Position numbers and translations under genes: made by a program. The notes beneath the pieces were generated by a model that saw only the letters and a list, made by a program, of their open reading frames with translations, was not told the origin of the DNA and searched no databases. Shown here piece by piece: positions 13,474 through 13,624 of a stretch of DNA of 13,624 nucleotides. This stretch comes from an uncultured Lachnoanaerobaculum sp. Its GTDB lineage: Bacteria; Bacillota; Clostridia; Lachnospirales; Lachnospiraceae. Position 1 is the stretch's first letter. Every line of letters starts with the position of its first letter. Location of the stretch: positions 1 through 13,624 of the forward strand of contig CAKAQP010000045.1 of assembly GCA_916720285.1 (NCBI GenBank), given 5' to 3'.

Positions 13474-13624
13474 ATGGCAACATTTATGATCGGCCTTGTA
13501 ATTCTAATTGTAGGCGGGCTTATTATGGGTAAGTTGTGTGACCATGTTTTCCAGCCTGACGATAGAGAGACACCGGCTTATTCTAAGCAGGACGGTGTAG
13601 ACTATGTGCCTATGCCTACATGGA
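13474..13624 (+). CDS. cstA: CstA-family carbon starvation/pyruvate transporter, N-terminal part (cut by window edge)
   Basis: The first 50 codons of a membrane protein open to the window edge. Residues about 3-20 form the first transmembrane helix (TFMIGLVILIVGGLIMGK). RETPAYSKQDGVDYVPMPTW (31-50) closely fits the conserved CstA segment that ends in DGxDYVP just before the second helix. CstA proteins are proton-coupled transporters, with pyruvate and possibly peptides as substrates, induced under carbon limitation in enterobacteria. The start has AGAGGAA at a 6-7-base spacing; an in-frame ATG four codons later is badly placed. The gene is divergent from everything else in the window and has its own promoter with inverted repeats. 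The family call rests on this N-terminal block only. Confidence 0.85.
   Translation, partial: MATFMIGLVILIVGGLIMGKLCDHVFQPDDRETPAYSKQDGVDYVPMPTW

Noticed and set aside
1..13624. CRISPR arrays, insertion sequences, tRNA or rRNA genes, phage genes.
   Set aside because: No regular direct repeats, transposase motifs, terminal repeats or RNA gene signatures were seen on either strand; the window is core-genome in character.

Overview
The window reads as chromosome from a low-GC, Gram-positive anaerobe of the Clostridia, most likely a Lachnospiraceae-type organism. The grounds are the AT-rich codon use, the clostridial/streptococcal order of the fatty acid genes, use of FabK rather than FabI, a D,D-carboxypeptidase carrying choline-binding-type wall repeats, and AGGAGG-type ribosome binding sites. 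The genus cannot be fixed from the sequence. Almost everything lies on the minus strand, so transcription runs right to left. Only the gene at the far right edge is on the plus strand.

Region 1 (about 1-1660): a penicillin-binding-protein-type D-alanyl-D-alanine carboxypeptidase with wall-binding repeats, followed after 7 bases by the start of a membrane-anchored metallophosphoesterase cut by the window edge.

Region 2 (about 1838-12293): one long type II fatty acid synthesis operon, in transcription order fabH, acpP, fabK, fabD, fabG, fabF, accB, fabZ, accC, a fused accD-accA, and a second FabK-like flavoprotein. It starts at a consensus promoter with two FabT-like operators and ends at a clear intrinsic terminator. 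AccB, AccC and AccDA make malonyl-CoA. FabD moves malonyl to ACP. FabH starts chains from acetyl-CoA or a branched acyl-CoA, and FabF, FabG, FabZ and FabK elongate them. A small hairpin between acpP and fabK probably lets ACP be expressed above the enzymes. Genes are tightly packed, with one ATGA overlap, one direct abutment and several gaps of 3-5 bases.

Region 3 (about 12303-13624): an AstE/AspA-type zinc deacylase gene occupies the place just upstream of fabH where many relatives carry a MarR-family fab regulator. A divergent intergenic region follows, and then the first 50 codons of a CstA-family transporter, preceded by two perfect inverted repeats around its promoter.

The most interesting point is the last gene of the fatty acid operon. 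It is annotated by family as a nitronate monooxygenase, but its GGH active-site motif and C-terminal cysteine cluster resemble FabX, the Helicobacter Fe-S flavoenzyme that introduces the double bond in unsaturated fatty acid synthesis. No FabA or FabM gene is visible here, so it is a candidate for the missing unsaturation step.
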